64,000 nucleotides of DNA from positions 36,324-100,323 of the forward strand of contig JADGAN010000016.1 of the NCBI GenBank assembly GCA_015231955.1, given 5' to 3'. Below are positions 1 through 7,815 of this stretch, piece by piece (position 1 is the stretch's first letter; each line of letters opens with the position of its first letter). The notes beneath the pieces are model-generated. The model did no database searches, was not told the DNA's origin, and worked only from the letters and a program-made list of their open reading frames with translations. The stretch is from Oligoflexia bacterium (GTDB taxonomy: Bacteria; Bdellovibrionota; Bacteriovoracia; Bacteriovoracales; Bacteriovoracaceae). The position numbers and the translations under genes are program-made.

Positions 1-221
1 AGTGCAATTTCTTTCCAATGCTCTTGATCATTGATAATACTTTGAACATTTGGCGCTGGATTTTCTTTAGTTCCATATGGCATTCCCCTATCTGTGTAAA
101 CCAAATGAACAAAACTACTACAATCAAATGTATCAGGGAGAATTCTTTCTTTGGGATTGTCACTATATCGATAGGACGCATCATCAAGGTATTTTTTTTC
201 TGCATGGGCCTCATTGTGTGA
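1..221 (-). pseudogene. NlpC/P60-like hydrolase fragment, runs off left edge
   Basis: On the minus strand a frame is open from 221 to the window edge. It reads YLDDASYRYSDNP, then FDCSSFVHLVYTDRGMPYGT. Aspartate-cysteine-serine followed by a hydrophobic helix is the catalytic-Cys signature of NlpC/P60 cell-wall peptidases, and the preceding Tyr-Arg-Tyr fits the usual approach to it. No start codon is available: TGA stops this frame at 222-224. Codons just upstream are open in a different frame (GGKLSWTKGDGSVN), so a frameshift or truncation is likely. The His and third catalytic residue would lie outside the window. It may be a decayed gene, or the 3' part of a longer frameshifted one. Confidence 0.5.
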
Positions 222-300
222 TCATTGCTATTCACGGAACCATCTCCTTTTGTCCAACTAAGCTTTCCGCCGATAAATGATGAAATAGATCCTACTAGGA

Positions 301-353
301 GGGGCCAGCACACTTTTGTTGACTACAATGGTTAATAAAAGTGTGCTGGCCCC
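301..353. repeat. Long inverted repeat (hairpin)
   Basis: Arms 301-317 and 337-353 are perfect 17-base inverted repeats (starting GGGGCCAGCACAC), separated by 19 bases. The match extends to 20 bases with one mismatch. It lies just beyond the stop of the gene at 381-1172 and could terminate it. It also coincides with the upstream end of the broken NlpC/P60 frame, so it may mark a rearrangement junction. Confidence 0.75.
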
Positions 354-380
354 AAAGATGCCCAAAGAGGCTTACTTGTA

Positions 381-1172
381 TTACAGTTCTTGTCCTATCA
401 AACGTAGAGTATCTCCAACACTTGTAATTTGTTGTTTAGTTTGATTGGTAATAGGCTTAATACCCTGCTCGGCAGGATTTCCTTTGTCTTGTACAACGTC
501 GGCGACAGTTTTATCCATCTCCCCAGCGATGTTTTCAATATTAACAAAATTATCTTGAAGCTGTTGAAATTTTTGCTTCTGTTCATTTTGGTCAGTTGAC
601 TGGGCAAATTGTTGGGCATCCATTGCAAATAGATTTGCCGCTTCGATAATGGTAGGAAGAGCATTATCATTGGTCTCTTCAATATTACTATAAGGCCTAA
701 ATCCGAAATAAACTCGGCAAGCTAAGTTATAGGGATGATAATAGCAGTAGCAGCGAGGATTGCTCAAGAAGGAGCAGGAGTTGTTACGGGGATAGTAGCG
801 ATCTCTATCGTATCGATCTCTATAATATCGATCCCTATTATATCGATCTCTTCTGAAGTCACGATGATCACGATAACGGTCTCTAAAGTTATCCCGATAG
901 AAGTGGCGCCCATCTCGTCGCATATCTCGAAAAAAGTCTCTTATAGAACGATCACGCAAAGTCGTATTCAAGTTTGACTCTTCAGAAGAAACGCCCTCGT
1001 CTCGACCGACGATTATAAGATCTCTTGCAAGACTATCTTGAAGTTCATCACTTTGTTTAACCAAGCTGTTTGCAAGATCTTTAACCTTGTCGGTACTGGG
1101 ATCTGCCGCATACAACGAGAAAGAGCATACAAAGGTTGCCAATGCAATAAAAGAAAAAAGATACCTAGTCAT
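381..1172 (-). CDS. Secreted Arg/Asp/Tyr-rich protein of unknown function
   Basis: This 263-residue protein has a clear signal peptide (about residues 1-22, hydrophobic core then LYAADPS). Residues ~75-130 are a low-complexity stretch of repeated RDR/DRYYRDRYD units, followed by a small Cys/Tyr/Pro-rich segment (residues ~132-160) and a helical, Gln-rich C-terminal third. I recognise no family. The start is supported by AGGAGG about 6 bases before ATG. The leader contains a hairpin with a T run and a longer palindrome, suggesting regulated transcription. The alternating Arg/Asp tract could bind polyanions or form an envelope matrix, but this is speculation. Confidence 0.75.
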   Translation of the reverse strand: MTRYLFSFIALATFVCSFSLYAADPSTDKVKDLANSLVKQSDELQDSLARDLIIVGRDEGVSSEESNLNTTLRDRSIRDFFRDMRRDGRHFYRDNFRDRYRDHRDFRRDRYNRDRYYRDRYDRDRYYPRNNSCSFLSNPRCYCYYHPYNLACRVYFGFRPYSNIEETNDNALPTIIEAANLFAMDAQQFAQSTDQNEQKQKFQQLQDNFVNIENIAGEMDKTVADVVQDKGNPAEQGIKPITNQTKQQITSVGDTLRLIGQEL

Positions 1173-1200
1173 AAAGCCTCCTAACGTATGAAATGTGAAT

Positions 1201-1227
1201 AAAAAAACACTCCTTTGTTTAAAGGAG
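1201..1227 (-). terminator. Hairpin plus T-run in the leader of the RD-rich protein
   Basis: Read on the minus strand, CTCCTTT-AAAC-AAAGGAG is followed by TGTTTTTTTATT, the shape of a Rho-independent terminator. It ends only about 30 bases before the start codon of the secreted protein. It may end transcription from the degraded region upstream or act as an attenuator. Its CTCCT arm could also pair with the gene's AGGAGG ribosome binding site. Confidence 0.5.
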
Positions 1228-1234
1228 ATGCCAA

Positions 1235-1257
1235 TTACACCAATACTATTGGTGTAA
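1235..1257. promoter_or_regulatory. Perfect 23-base palindrome upstream of the RD-rich gene
   Basis: TTACACCAATA and its exact complement flank a single central C. The site lies 63-85 bases upstream of the ATG at 1172, a typical operator distance. It has no adjoining T run on the minus strand, so an operator fits better than a terminator. Confidence 0.45.
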
Positions 1258-1476
1258 AATCAATTAGTGATAAAAAAAGGAGCTCCATTCTCAACATTTC
1301 AGAGGGAAGCAAATAGCAACAAGAAAAAAGAGAAGGGTAGTATAACATCAATAAGCACCGGAGCTCTAGATCTCCCTTTATAAATGCTTGCGTATAAAAG
1401 GAGGGACGGATTATAATAATAGGAATTTCATCCAGTCAAGGGAAAAAATAAAATCCAAAAAAACACGAGGAATTTG

Positions 1477-1523
1477 GGAATTTGTGCCAGCTTCGAAGCT
1501 GGCACTCACACTCTCACACTCAC
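1477..1523. repeat. Palindromic repeat, intact copy
   Basis: A perfect 22-base palindrome (1484-1505, half site GTGCCAGCTTC) is preceded by GGAATTT and followed by CTCACACTCTCACA. The same sequence, including both flanks, occurs at 4345-4361 plus 5957-5980, where an insertion sequence splits it at the dyad. It may be a REP-like or terminator element. The rest of 1258-1662 shows no convincing gene. Confidence 0.7.
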
Positions 1524-1662
1524 AGACGAACAAAAAGTCTCTGCCCGCATGCTCAAGATACAAACAGAACCATTTTTGATTCATTTATAAACCGGATCGT
1601 TCCTGAAATGATTTAGGGGTGAAAATATTTCCCTGAAAAAATGTTCCAAATAAACTATTTTT

Positions 1663-1941
1663 CTAAAGATTATGTACACATGCAGGTATGCTGTTTTTTA
1701 ATAATTCAGAGGAGATTAAAAAAATAAAAGACGTCATACTCCGGTCTGCAGAAGGTGGGGTATCGCTGAACGACAAGAAAATATTGCTTATAGCAGCAAG
1801 TCCCGAAAAACGGTTGGCACCTTTTTCCCCTGTTTCTTTCAAGGTGAGTTTTTCCATTAATTTGATGTGTGATCGTGCGGAGTCCTCGGGAAGAATGGGG
1901 CCTAGGTGTTTGGTCATGTCGGTCTTAACGTGGCCGGAATG
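1663..1941 (-). pseudogene. Short-chain dehydrogenase C-terminal remnant
   Basis: The minus-strand frame reads HSGHVKTDMTKHLGP, then LPEDSARSHIKLMEKLTL. This matches the C-terminal part of classical SDR oxidoreductases (HPGxVKTDM, then a helix beginning with Pro-Glu-x-Ser-Ala). The similarity covers only about 1828-1941. Upstream it ends at an in-frame TGA (1972-1974) with no Rossmann fold or Tyr-x3-Lys. Downstream the frame runs on into unrelated sequence. It is best read as the remains of a deleted gene. Confidence 0.5.
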
Positions 1942-1988
1942 AAATAGAAGCTGTCTTATTGGAGAAGTCCTTCAAGAACAACGGTCAT

Positions 1989-3437
1989 CTATTTCAAAGT
2001 TCTTATTGTATCCAGCAAAAAATAAAGTTCGTCATTTTTATTTTTTTTGGCGATATCGACTGCGGACTTACCTTCTTTATTTACTAGGCCGATATGGACA
2101 TCTTTGCGAAGAAGTAAAACAGCTATCATAAAACAATTTTTTTCTGCGGCAAGCATGAGAGGTGTTTCATCTTTTGAATTTTTAGCATTAGGATTTGCCC
2201 CTTTATCGAGGAGAACTTTTGCCGTGGTGTAGGCACAAGACTTAGAGGCCAAGTGCAATGGTGTTTCATCTGATGTAGTTTTTAGTTCCAGTGTGACTGG
2301 GAATTTATTAATGACACGCTCAAGGGTGGTTGAATTGTCACTTAAGGAAAGCAAATGCGTCGACGTAATTCCATCACAGTAACGATTCTCCATGCATGCC
2401 TTTTCTTTTGTTTTAATTTTCAACATTAACGGAGCTATATCTTGGAGTAATAATTCGTTTAATCTATAAATTTTATTTGGATCACTAAGTGACAACAAAT
2501 GAACCAAGGCAACTCCACTTTGATTGACAATGCCTATGTCAGAATTGTTTTTTAGATAATCATTGATTTTGTCCCATTTTTTATCCATGATATCGCTGAA
2601 AATTGGGGGGCCATTAGAGAAGTGGTGTTGCCAGTTTCCACTTGGAGTAGAGTTTAGTCCTAAAAGGAACCCTGTCGCTATTAGAATATAAATTCCGATG
2701 ATGCTAATATCTCTTTTCGATCGCCAGAAAGATAGTTCTTCCTTTATCAAAATACGATAGGATCGCCAAAAATGAAAAAATACAAAAAGGAGAAGAATTG
2801 CGATTACTGGCAATGCAGTTTTTTCTAACAAAGAGTAGAGGCAAGTGGCCTGAAAAATTGCGAGGGATGATAGAAACTCGATTATACCTTTAATCATTAG
2901 TAATAAATTAGATAAAGTTCCTTTGTTGTATGCCTTTCTAGGAAATTCAATCATCATTGAGATTTGCCAAAGCCACAAAACCAAAGAGAATAAAATACAA
3001 ATAATTGTTGCAGAAAGAAAATGATTGCTAATAAACAAAATCCAAAACTGTTTTTTTTCATCTGTGATGAAGGAGACATCATTGTTCCACACAATAGTCA
3101 CCCAAGTGATTGATATGATCACTGGGATGTTGGTATAGATATTTGAAAAAACCAAGATTGGGATTAATTTAGCTTTTGAAAAGGGAAGAGATTGAAGATA
3201 TTTGCCAGAGAAAGAGCTTCCAGAAATAGTGTTATTGTGGGCAATCCCTGTTGCAGAAAAAACTGTTGACATGGAATATAAAAATAATAAATATAAAAGC
3301 ATTAATCCTAATTGAGGACTTGATTCTGGGATGATGGTCATGAAAATCAGAATGATCAACGTTAGAATATTTACAATGACAAATGATTTTATTTGCCATT
3401 GAAAGGAATATTTTGCAAAACAAACAAAGTTATTCAT
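1989..3437 (-). CDS. ABC-2-like permease fused to ankyrin repeats
   Basis: The 482-residue protein begins with about 265 residues holding six or seven hydrophobic membrane segments, the layout of ABC-2-type permeases. The remaining ~215 residues are soluble and end in ankyrin repeats (residues ~390-470: DETPLHLASKSC, LLDKGANPNAKN, DETPLMLAAEKN, KEGKSAVDIAKK). Earlier HLLSLSD motifs occur twice and look like divergent ankyrin units. The start codon overlaps the stop of the ATPase gene (ATGA), so the two are co-translated and very probably form one transporter. The substrate is unknown. Ankyrin repeats fused to an ABC permease are unusual. Whether the tail is cytoplasmic depends on the number of membrane spans. 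Confidence 0.8.
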   Translation of the reverse strand: MNNFVCFAKYSFQWQIKSFVIVNILTLIILIFMTIIPESSPQLGLMLLYLLFLYSMSTVFSATGIAHNNTISGSSFSGKYLQSLPFSKAKLIPILVFSNIYTNIPVIISITWVTIVWNNDVSFITDEKKQFWILFISNHFLSATIICILFSLVLWLWQISMMIEFPRKAYNKGTLSNLLLMIKGIIEFLSSLAIFQATCLYSLLEKTALPVIAILLLFVFFHFWRSYRILIKEELSFWRSKRDISIIGIYILIATGFLLGLNSTPSGNWQHHFSNGPPIFSDIMDKKWDKINDYLKNNSDIGIVNQSGVALVHLLSLSDPNKIYRLNELLLQDIAPLMLKIKTKEKACMENRYCDGITSTHLLSLSDNSTTLERVINKFPVTLELKTTSDETPLHLASKSCAYTTAKVLLDKGANPNAKNSKDETPLMLAAEKNCFMIAVLLLRKDVHIGLVNKEGKSAVDIAKKNKNDELYFLLDTIRTLK

Positions 3438-4111
3438 TCATTGCCACCCGTAAATAGGACACTAATTTTTGAGGCTTCACAATTTTCCATTTTGGTGTTG
3501 TTAATAAATAGAACGCTGTTTACTCTGTTTTTTAAGTCCTCTACGATATTTGTTGCTAAAATAATTGTGGTCGATTGTGTAGTGTTGATCTCTTTTAAAA
3601 TATTAAAAAACAGCATTCTGGCGTCAGGGTCTAACACAGCAGTGATTTCATCGATGATTAATATTTTGGGCATTGATGCAATTGCAGCGATGATCTGTGC
3701 CCGTCTCTTTTCACCAGTAGATAAACCTCCAATCTTTGATTTTAAGTCAAGTTTAAATAGGTCAATCAGCATGTTTTGATGCTTCTTGGAATAATTGGAA
3801 TAGAAATGACTGTGAAAGGATAAGAATGATTCAATGGAAATATTGTCTTTCAGTAATATGTCTTGAGATAGATAAGAGATTTCAGTAAATACCGATCTAT
3901 CAGAGGTAAAAGGATCCTGGTTTAAAATGGAGATACTTCCTTTACAAGGCCTTCTAAATCCCATCATTAAATCAAGAAGAGTTGTCTTGCCAGCACCATT
4001 TTTACCAAGAACGCCAATGAAATCACCTTTGGAGACGTCTAGATTTATATCAGTAAGGATATTTGGGGATTTCTGAGCAATGCTGTAACTCATATCACTT
4101 ATTTTGATCAT
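3434..4111 (-). CDS. ABC transporter ATP-binding protein
   Basis: This 225-residue ATPase partners the ankyrin-tailed permease. It has Walker A GKNGAGKTT at residues 36-44, a Q-loop Gln near residue 83, the signature variant LSTGE at 130-134 and Walker B ILIIDE around 150-155. Its length is normal for the small single-domain ATPases of ABC-2 exporters. Possible roles include bacteriocin, lipid or antibiotic export; nothing here fixes the substrate. The permease gene overlaps it by four bases. Upstream, 4112-4344 holds AT-rich sequence with no gene and probably the promoter. Confidence 0.88.
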   Translation of the reverse strand: MIKISDMSYSIAQKSPNILTDINLDVSKGDFIGVLGKNGAGKTTLLDLMMGFRRPCKGSISILNQDPFTSDRSVFTEISYLSQDILLKDNISIESFLSFHSHFYSNYSKKHQNMLIDLFKLDLKSKIGGLSTGEKRRAQIIAAIASMPKILIIDEITAVLDPDARMLFFNILKEINTTQSTTIILATNIVEDLKNRVNSVLFINNTKMENCEASKISVLFTGGNE

Positions 4112-4361
4112 AAGAAACCTATGAAAAGCTTTTCTTGTATTAAAATTTTTGCATTAAAAGAACGATAAATTGCTATCGGATTTTAAATGGAATTACTTTA
4201 ATATAAATACCTGAGGAGTCTGTTTAACGATTTTTTACTTGGCATACAAAAAGAGATCCTCACTTGCGAAGGGTTGTTTGCTAACGTAAACTTTTACCGT
4301 AAGTCTACTGGCACAGGGCAAACTTTCAAAAGGAATATTTGCAGGAATTTGTGCCAGCTTC

Positions 4362-5956
4362 TAATGCCGTTAAGTTAAGAAAATTATTCCACTGTCAACC
4401 CCTTTGTTAAGAGAATATCACTAGAATCGTCGAAATACTTCCCATGGTTGGTCATGGGTTTGATTCCATAATGCTCTATAAATGACTTTTGTTGAGGTCT
4501 AATTTGGTTTTTAAGCGCTTCAGTTCTTTGATTACCATTGGACCATCGCTTAACCGGTTGTTTGCTCATCCTTGGAAATTTTCGAGCATATCTTACCCGG
4601 TATACTGTTTTTAGAACTTCGCAAACGATGTCTTTGGTGATTGTTTTAAGAGTTTCCATGTCACTGAACAACAGCTTCAGTAGATGTAATTTTGTTAATT
4701 CTATGGCCATTTTAACTGAGCAGCTCATATGCTTTTCTTTAATCTGATCGTTTGCTGTTTTAGCAAAACCATAGGACATCATACTCGTAATGGCCCATGC
4801 AAAAATTTCTTGTTTAATTCCATTAATTGACATGCTATGAAATTTTTCTATCTTCAAAATATTTTTTGCTCGGTTAAAAAGGGTCTCAATCATCCATCTT
4901 TTAAGGTACAGCTCCTTCAAATCTTCGCTGGAATATTTCATTGGTAGATTTGTTGCCAGCACGATATCACTACCTTCTTTGTCTTTACCAGCACAGATCA
5001 ATCTCACTTCCAGATCGGCATGTTTTTTATCTCTATTTTTGAAGATAACCCAGGCATCCTTTTGTCCAGATCTTAAGAATATTCGAACTGGAGCATGGGA
5101 AACCGTACCGGCTTTAGCTCTTAATAGGTAAAACCGATTATCCTCAAACAAGATGAATATTTCATGCCCAGAAAACCCTCTGTCTCCTATGGTAAGAGAA
5201 TTCTCGGGAATTTTATTGATATTGGCCTTAAGAATAGAGTGGTCATTGACTTCATAACTACTAATGGCCAGAAAGGGAATCGCTCCATTCATTAAGTTCA
5301 TTCCCACTAAAACTTTTGCTTGGGGATAGTATGCTGAACGTCCATAGGTAGCATGAGTTTGAAATTTACTAGCAATTTCCTCACTATTAGGTAACGTAAT
5401 AGTAGTCGTATCGATGGCATAAACCTTTAGTCCATTCCAAAGGGAAGTTTCCTGAAAATTTCTTTCAATCCTCGAGGCAAGATCGTGAGAAATACCCTCA
5501 AAAATTTCATAAGGAATTTGTTTCCTTCGCTGAGACAAAGCAGAGGAGGTTACAGAGGGGCGCTCTGCAGGTTCAGGGTGAAGCTCTTGAAAAAATTTCG
5601 AGATGATAATATCAAAGCCATTTTCTTTTGAGTCTCTTGTCAGCGACAAAACCAGAGCAACTACTATCTCCAGAGTAAGAATTCTTTTTCTGCTAAAGGC
5701 ATTGAGGGAAAGTTTGTGGAGGTATTTTTGCTTAAGATTAGTAGTCAGTTCACAGATGGTATGATAAACTTCTATGGCACGCGGCGGTCATTTTTTACAC
5801 TCCTGCTAAGGTTGAAAATTTGATCGCCGGTTCTTTTTTCTCCATGGAAAACGCGCTTAAAATCGAACCAACAACATCAGTTTAGATCATTTTAATCTAT
5901 TCTTCCATCATGTTTTCATTTGTATTTTTGATAATTTTCTTAACTTAACGGCATTA
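4362..5956 (-). mobile_element. IS4-family insertion sequence, 1595 bp
   Basis: The ends are perfect 26-base inverted repeats (4362-4387 and 5931-5956, outermost bases TAATGCCGTTAAG), and one transposase fills the element. Because the target was itself a palindrome, the apparent inverted repeat extends to 37 bases. No direct target duplication is visible: the flanks are exactly the two half-sites of the palindrome. The transposase stop codon lies inside the left terminal repeat. About 140 bases at the right end hold the presumed transposase promoter. Confidence 0.85.
4384..5791 (-). CDS. IS4-family DDE transposase, apparent frameshift near start
   Basis: The protein carries the IS4 DDE motifs: first Asp in YAIDTTTITL, second Asp in TIGDRGFSG, and the Y-2-R-3-E-6-K signature in YLKRWMIETLFNRAKN. 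The long frame is open from 5787 to 4384. Its N-terminal part (FSRKRILTLEIVVALVLS, then FFQEL) is typical of IS4 transposases and lies upstream of the first possible start in that frame, a TTG at 5649. The only good start, ATG at 5791 with CAGGAG upstream, is in another frame and ends after 13 codons. Removing one base near 5779 would join them. The gene is therefore probably inactive, sequenced with an error, or expressed by frameshifting. Confidence 0.85.
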
Positions 5957-5975
5957 GAAGCTGGCACTCACATTC

Positions 5976-7223
5976 TCACATTTTATTACTGATTGCATTG
6001 GTGAGTTCGATATTCATTTTTACGGGATCTGTAGGTGACATGAATCCGTGATATGGATCTACAAAAAAATCTTCTCCAAGCTTAAGATTTTTGACTTTTT
6101 CAAGGAGATGATCTTTCATCGCTTTCATGACTTTGGCGGCCAGAATCTTTTTTTGCTCAGGGTCTTGGGCCTGATCAATAAATTTTTCTAGGTATATTCT
6201 CGGTTTGTAAATAAGGAGATGAGGATCTTCCGTTTGATATAAATCTTCATCTTTGGTTGGATTGATCTTTTGAGAGAAACTCCTCGCTCCATACTTGTCT
6301 TTATACTTTTCGGGAACTTGATATCCATCGTCTGTTAGTAAAGTATAAACATCGCGTTTGTCATTTTGGTAAAGGACTGCCATGAAGTCGGCAAAAAACT
6401 CTGTATAAGGGCCGATAAACTTCCAGATATTCTCCTTGTGAATGGATTTTTGTTCGATAGATTTAATCAGATCTTTCTTTTTTTCTATCTCCTTTAACAC
6501 TGATGCAAGTTCTTCCTCGAGACTCTTCTTCATGGAGGGATCATTTGAATTTTTAATATTATATAATAGCTCTTGCCAGTGCATGATTAGTTCATCAATG
6601 CCTTCTTTCTTCATTAAAGCTACAATTTTATAAAAGTCTTGGTTTTCTTCTGTCGTTGGGGGAACTATTTTGTAAAGCTCATCCACAATGTTAAGTTGAA
6701 AAAGATAGTGGGCATATTCATGGGTCAGTATAGAGGCGTAGTGTTTAGAATCAAAAAAGAGCAGTTCCTTTTTTTTCTCTGCCTCTTTCATTTTCTCATG
6801 AATTCCTTGAGGATCACAATTTGCTAATTGACCATCATTAAAGGGAAAAGGAGAGTAGGATAAGGACAAAGGCAAGTAAATAAGATTGCCATCGGGTGTA
6901 AAGGATGCATTCTTCCCAAATATTGAGTAGATTTCGAACTTGTTCTCCTGAGGGATTATGGCCCCATTACTTAAAATGTCACATACTCCTTTAGTAACCT
7001 TTTCCAGATTTTCAGCTAAATACTTCTCTTCAAATTTATAAAGATCGAGCGCATATTTTCCTTTGTCATAATCACCTGATTCATTAAGCATAGAGGAGGT
7101 ATTGGGATTGAAACTAATAATAGTATTCTTGTCGTTTGCATAGGAACCAGGGACGGTTGTGGTGGATAAGAGCAAACATAAAAAGATGGGGAACGAAAGT
7201 TGATGATAAATTCTCTTCTTCAT
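5976..7223 (-). CDS. Secreted HExxH zinc metalloprotease
   Basis: The 415-residue product has a signal peptide (residues 1-29, cleavage likely after SYA). Its zinc-binding helix is ILTHEYAHYLF, with HEYAH at residues 168-172. Roughly 100 residues later comes YTEFFADFMAV, whose Glu fits the third zinc ligand of gluzincins. A charged coiled-coil insertion lies between the two motifs. Apart from these motifs I recognise no specific family. The last codons and stop overlap the palindromic repeat that the insertion sequence has split, so this gene's natural terminator may have been disrupted. Likely role: digestion of extracellular or periplasmic protein. Confidence 0.75.
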   Translation of the reverse strand: MKKRIYHQLSFPIFLCLLLSTTTVPGSYANDKNTIISFNPNTSSMLNESGDYDKGKYALDLYKFEEKYLAENLEKVTKGVCDILSNGAIIPQENKFEIYSIFGKNASFTPDGNLIYLPLSLSYSPFPFNDGQLANCDPQGIHEKMKEAEKKKELLFFDSKHYASILTHEYAHYLFQLNIVDELYKIVPPTTEENQDFYKIVALMKKEGIDELIMHWQELLYNIKNSNDPSMKKSLEEELASVLKEIEKKKDLIKSIEQKSIHKENIWKFIGPYTEFFADFMAVLYQNDKRDVYTLLTDDGYQVPEKYKDKYGARSFSQKINPTKDEDLYQTEDPHLLIYKPRIYLEKFIDQAQDPEQKKILAAKVMKAMKDHLLEKVKNLKLGEDFFVDPYHGFMSPTDPVKMNIELTNAISNKM

Positions 7224-7362
7224 TAAATGATCTCCTTAATAAATAAAATAGTTTATAAAAAGTTATAAAGGAGTAAATTTTATACTCAAATAATGAAACA
7301 GAGTGATGAAAAAAATTCGTTGACACATTTTCAGCGGATTATCTTAATCCTCTGATTTTTAA

Positions 7363-7403
7363 GGTGTGTAAAAAAATTGGCACCAAAAATGATTTCACAC
7401 ACC
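7363..7403. repeat. Inverted repeat in the 7.2-7.4 kb spacer
   Basis: GGTGTGTAAA (7363-7372) pairs with TTTCACACACC (7393-7403) apart from one bulged base. It lies upstream of the metalloprotease and downstream of the cytochrome remnant. The rest of 7224-7445 is AT-rich and shows no gene. Confidence 0.35.
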
Positions 7404-7445
7404 AAAAGTGATCTTTGACAAAAAAATGAGACAGAAAGGACACTG

Positions 7446-7631
7446 TTACAAGGTCTGCATGAACGCCACTAAGTCAGCTTTCTCTTGTTGAGTGAGCTTG
7501 GTCTGTAAGACGATGTTGAAAAACTCCACACTATCCTCGATGGTTAACAGTCGTACATCGTGAAGAGAGGGAGGGGAATCTTTGAGACCATGAAGCGGAA
7601 AGGTTTTAATGGGGTCATCAGTGGTCAGCTG
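7446..7631 (-). pseudogene. C-terminal stub of a di-haem cytochrome peroxidase-like protein
   Basis: The minus-strand frame ending at TAA (7446-7448) encodes about 60 residues: DDPIKTFPLHGLKDSPPSLHD, then TIEDSVEFFNIVL and LTQQEKADLVAFMQTL. This matches the C-terminus of di-haem cytochrome c peroxidase/MauG-like proteins, where (T/R)GIKDTPPYLHDG, TLEDTVEFFN and LTxxEKxDLVAFL are characteristic. The frame stops upstream at TGA near 7632-7634. Both CxxCH haem motifs are missing, as is any start codon with a binding site. It is the tail of a deleted gene. No gene is seen in 7632-7815. Confidence 0.6.
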
Positions 7632-7815
7632 TCAACTAAGGTCTGTTTTTAGTTTAACAATAAAACCGAAGATGCTAAATTTAAAAATCAAAACCATGCA
7701 AGATCTCCCACTGTACTTTGGTTGAATACCTCTTGAACGAATCAGAGAAATTTTCAATAAGAGCATTTCTTTTTCTTGACACACATGCGAAACTACAAGT
7801 GCATGTCACTAAAGC

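Larger units (their letters stand above)
4345..5980. repeat. Palindromic repeat copy split by the insertion sequence
   Basis: GGAATTTGTGCCAGCTTC (4344-4361) is the left half, and GAAGCTGGCACTCACA plus TTCTCACA (5957-5980) is the right half of the repeat seen intact at 1477-1523. Removing 4362-5956 restores the palindrome exactly. The right half contains the stop codon of the metalloprotease (5976-5978), so the uninterrupted hairpin probably lay at that gene's transcription end. Confidence 0.75.

Noticed and set aside
1388..1579. Plus-strand frame of 63 codons
   Set aside because: It runs through the palindromic repeat, has no good ribosome binding site and no coding-like composition.
1688..1942. 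Plus-strand frame of 84 codons
   Set aside because: It lies antisense to the SDR remnant, whose protein pattern on the minus strand is convincing; the plus frame matches nothing I know.
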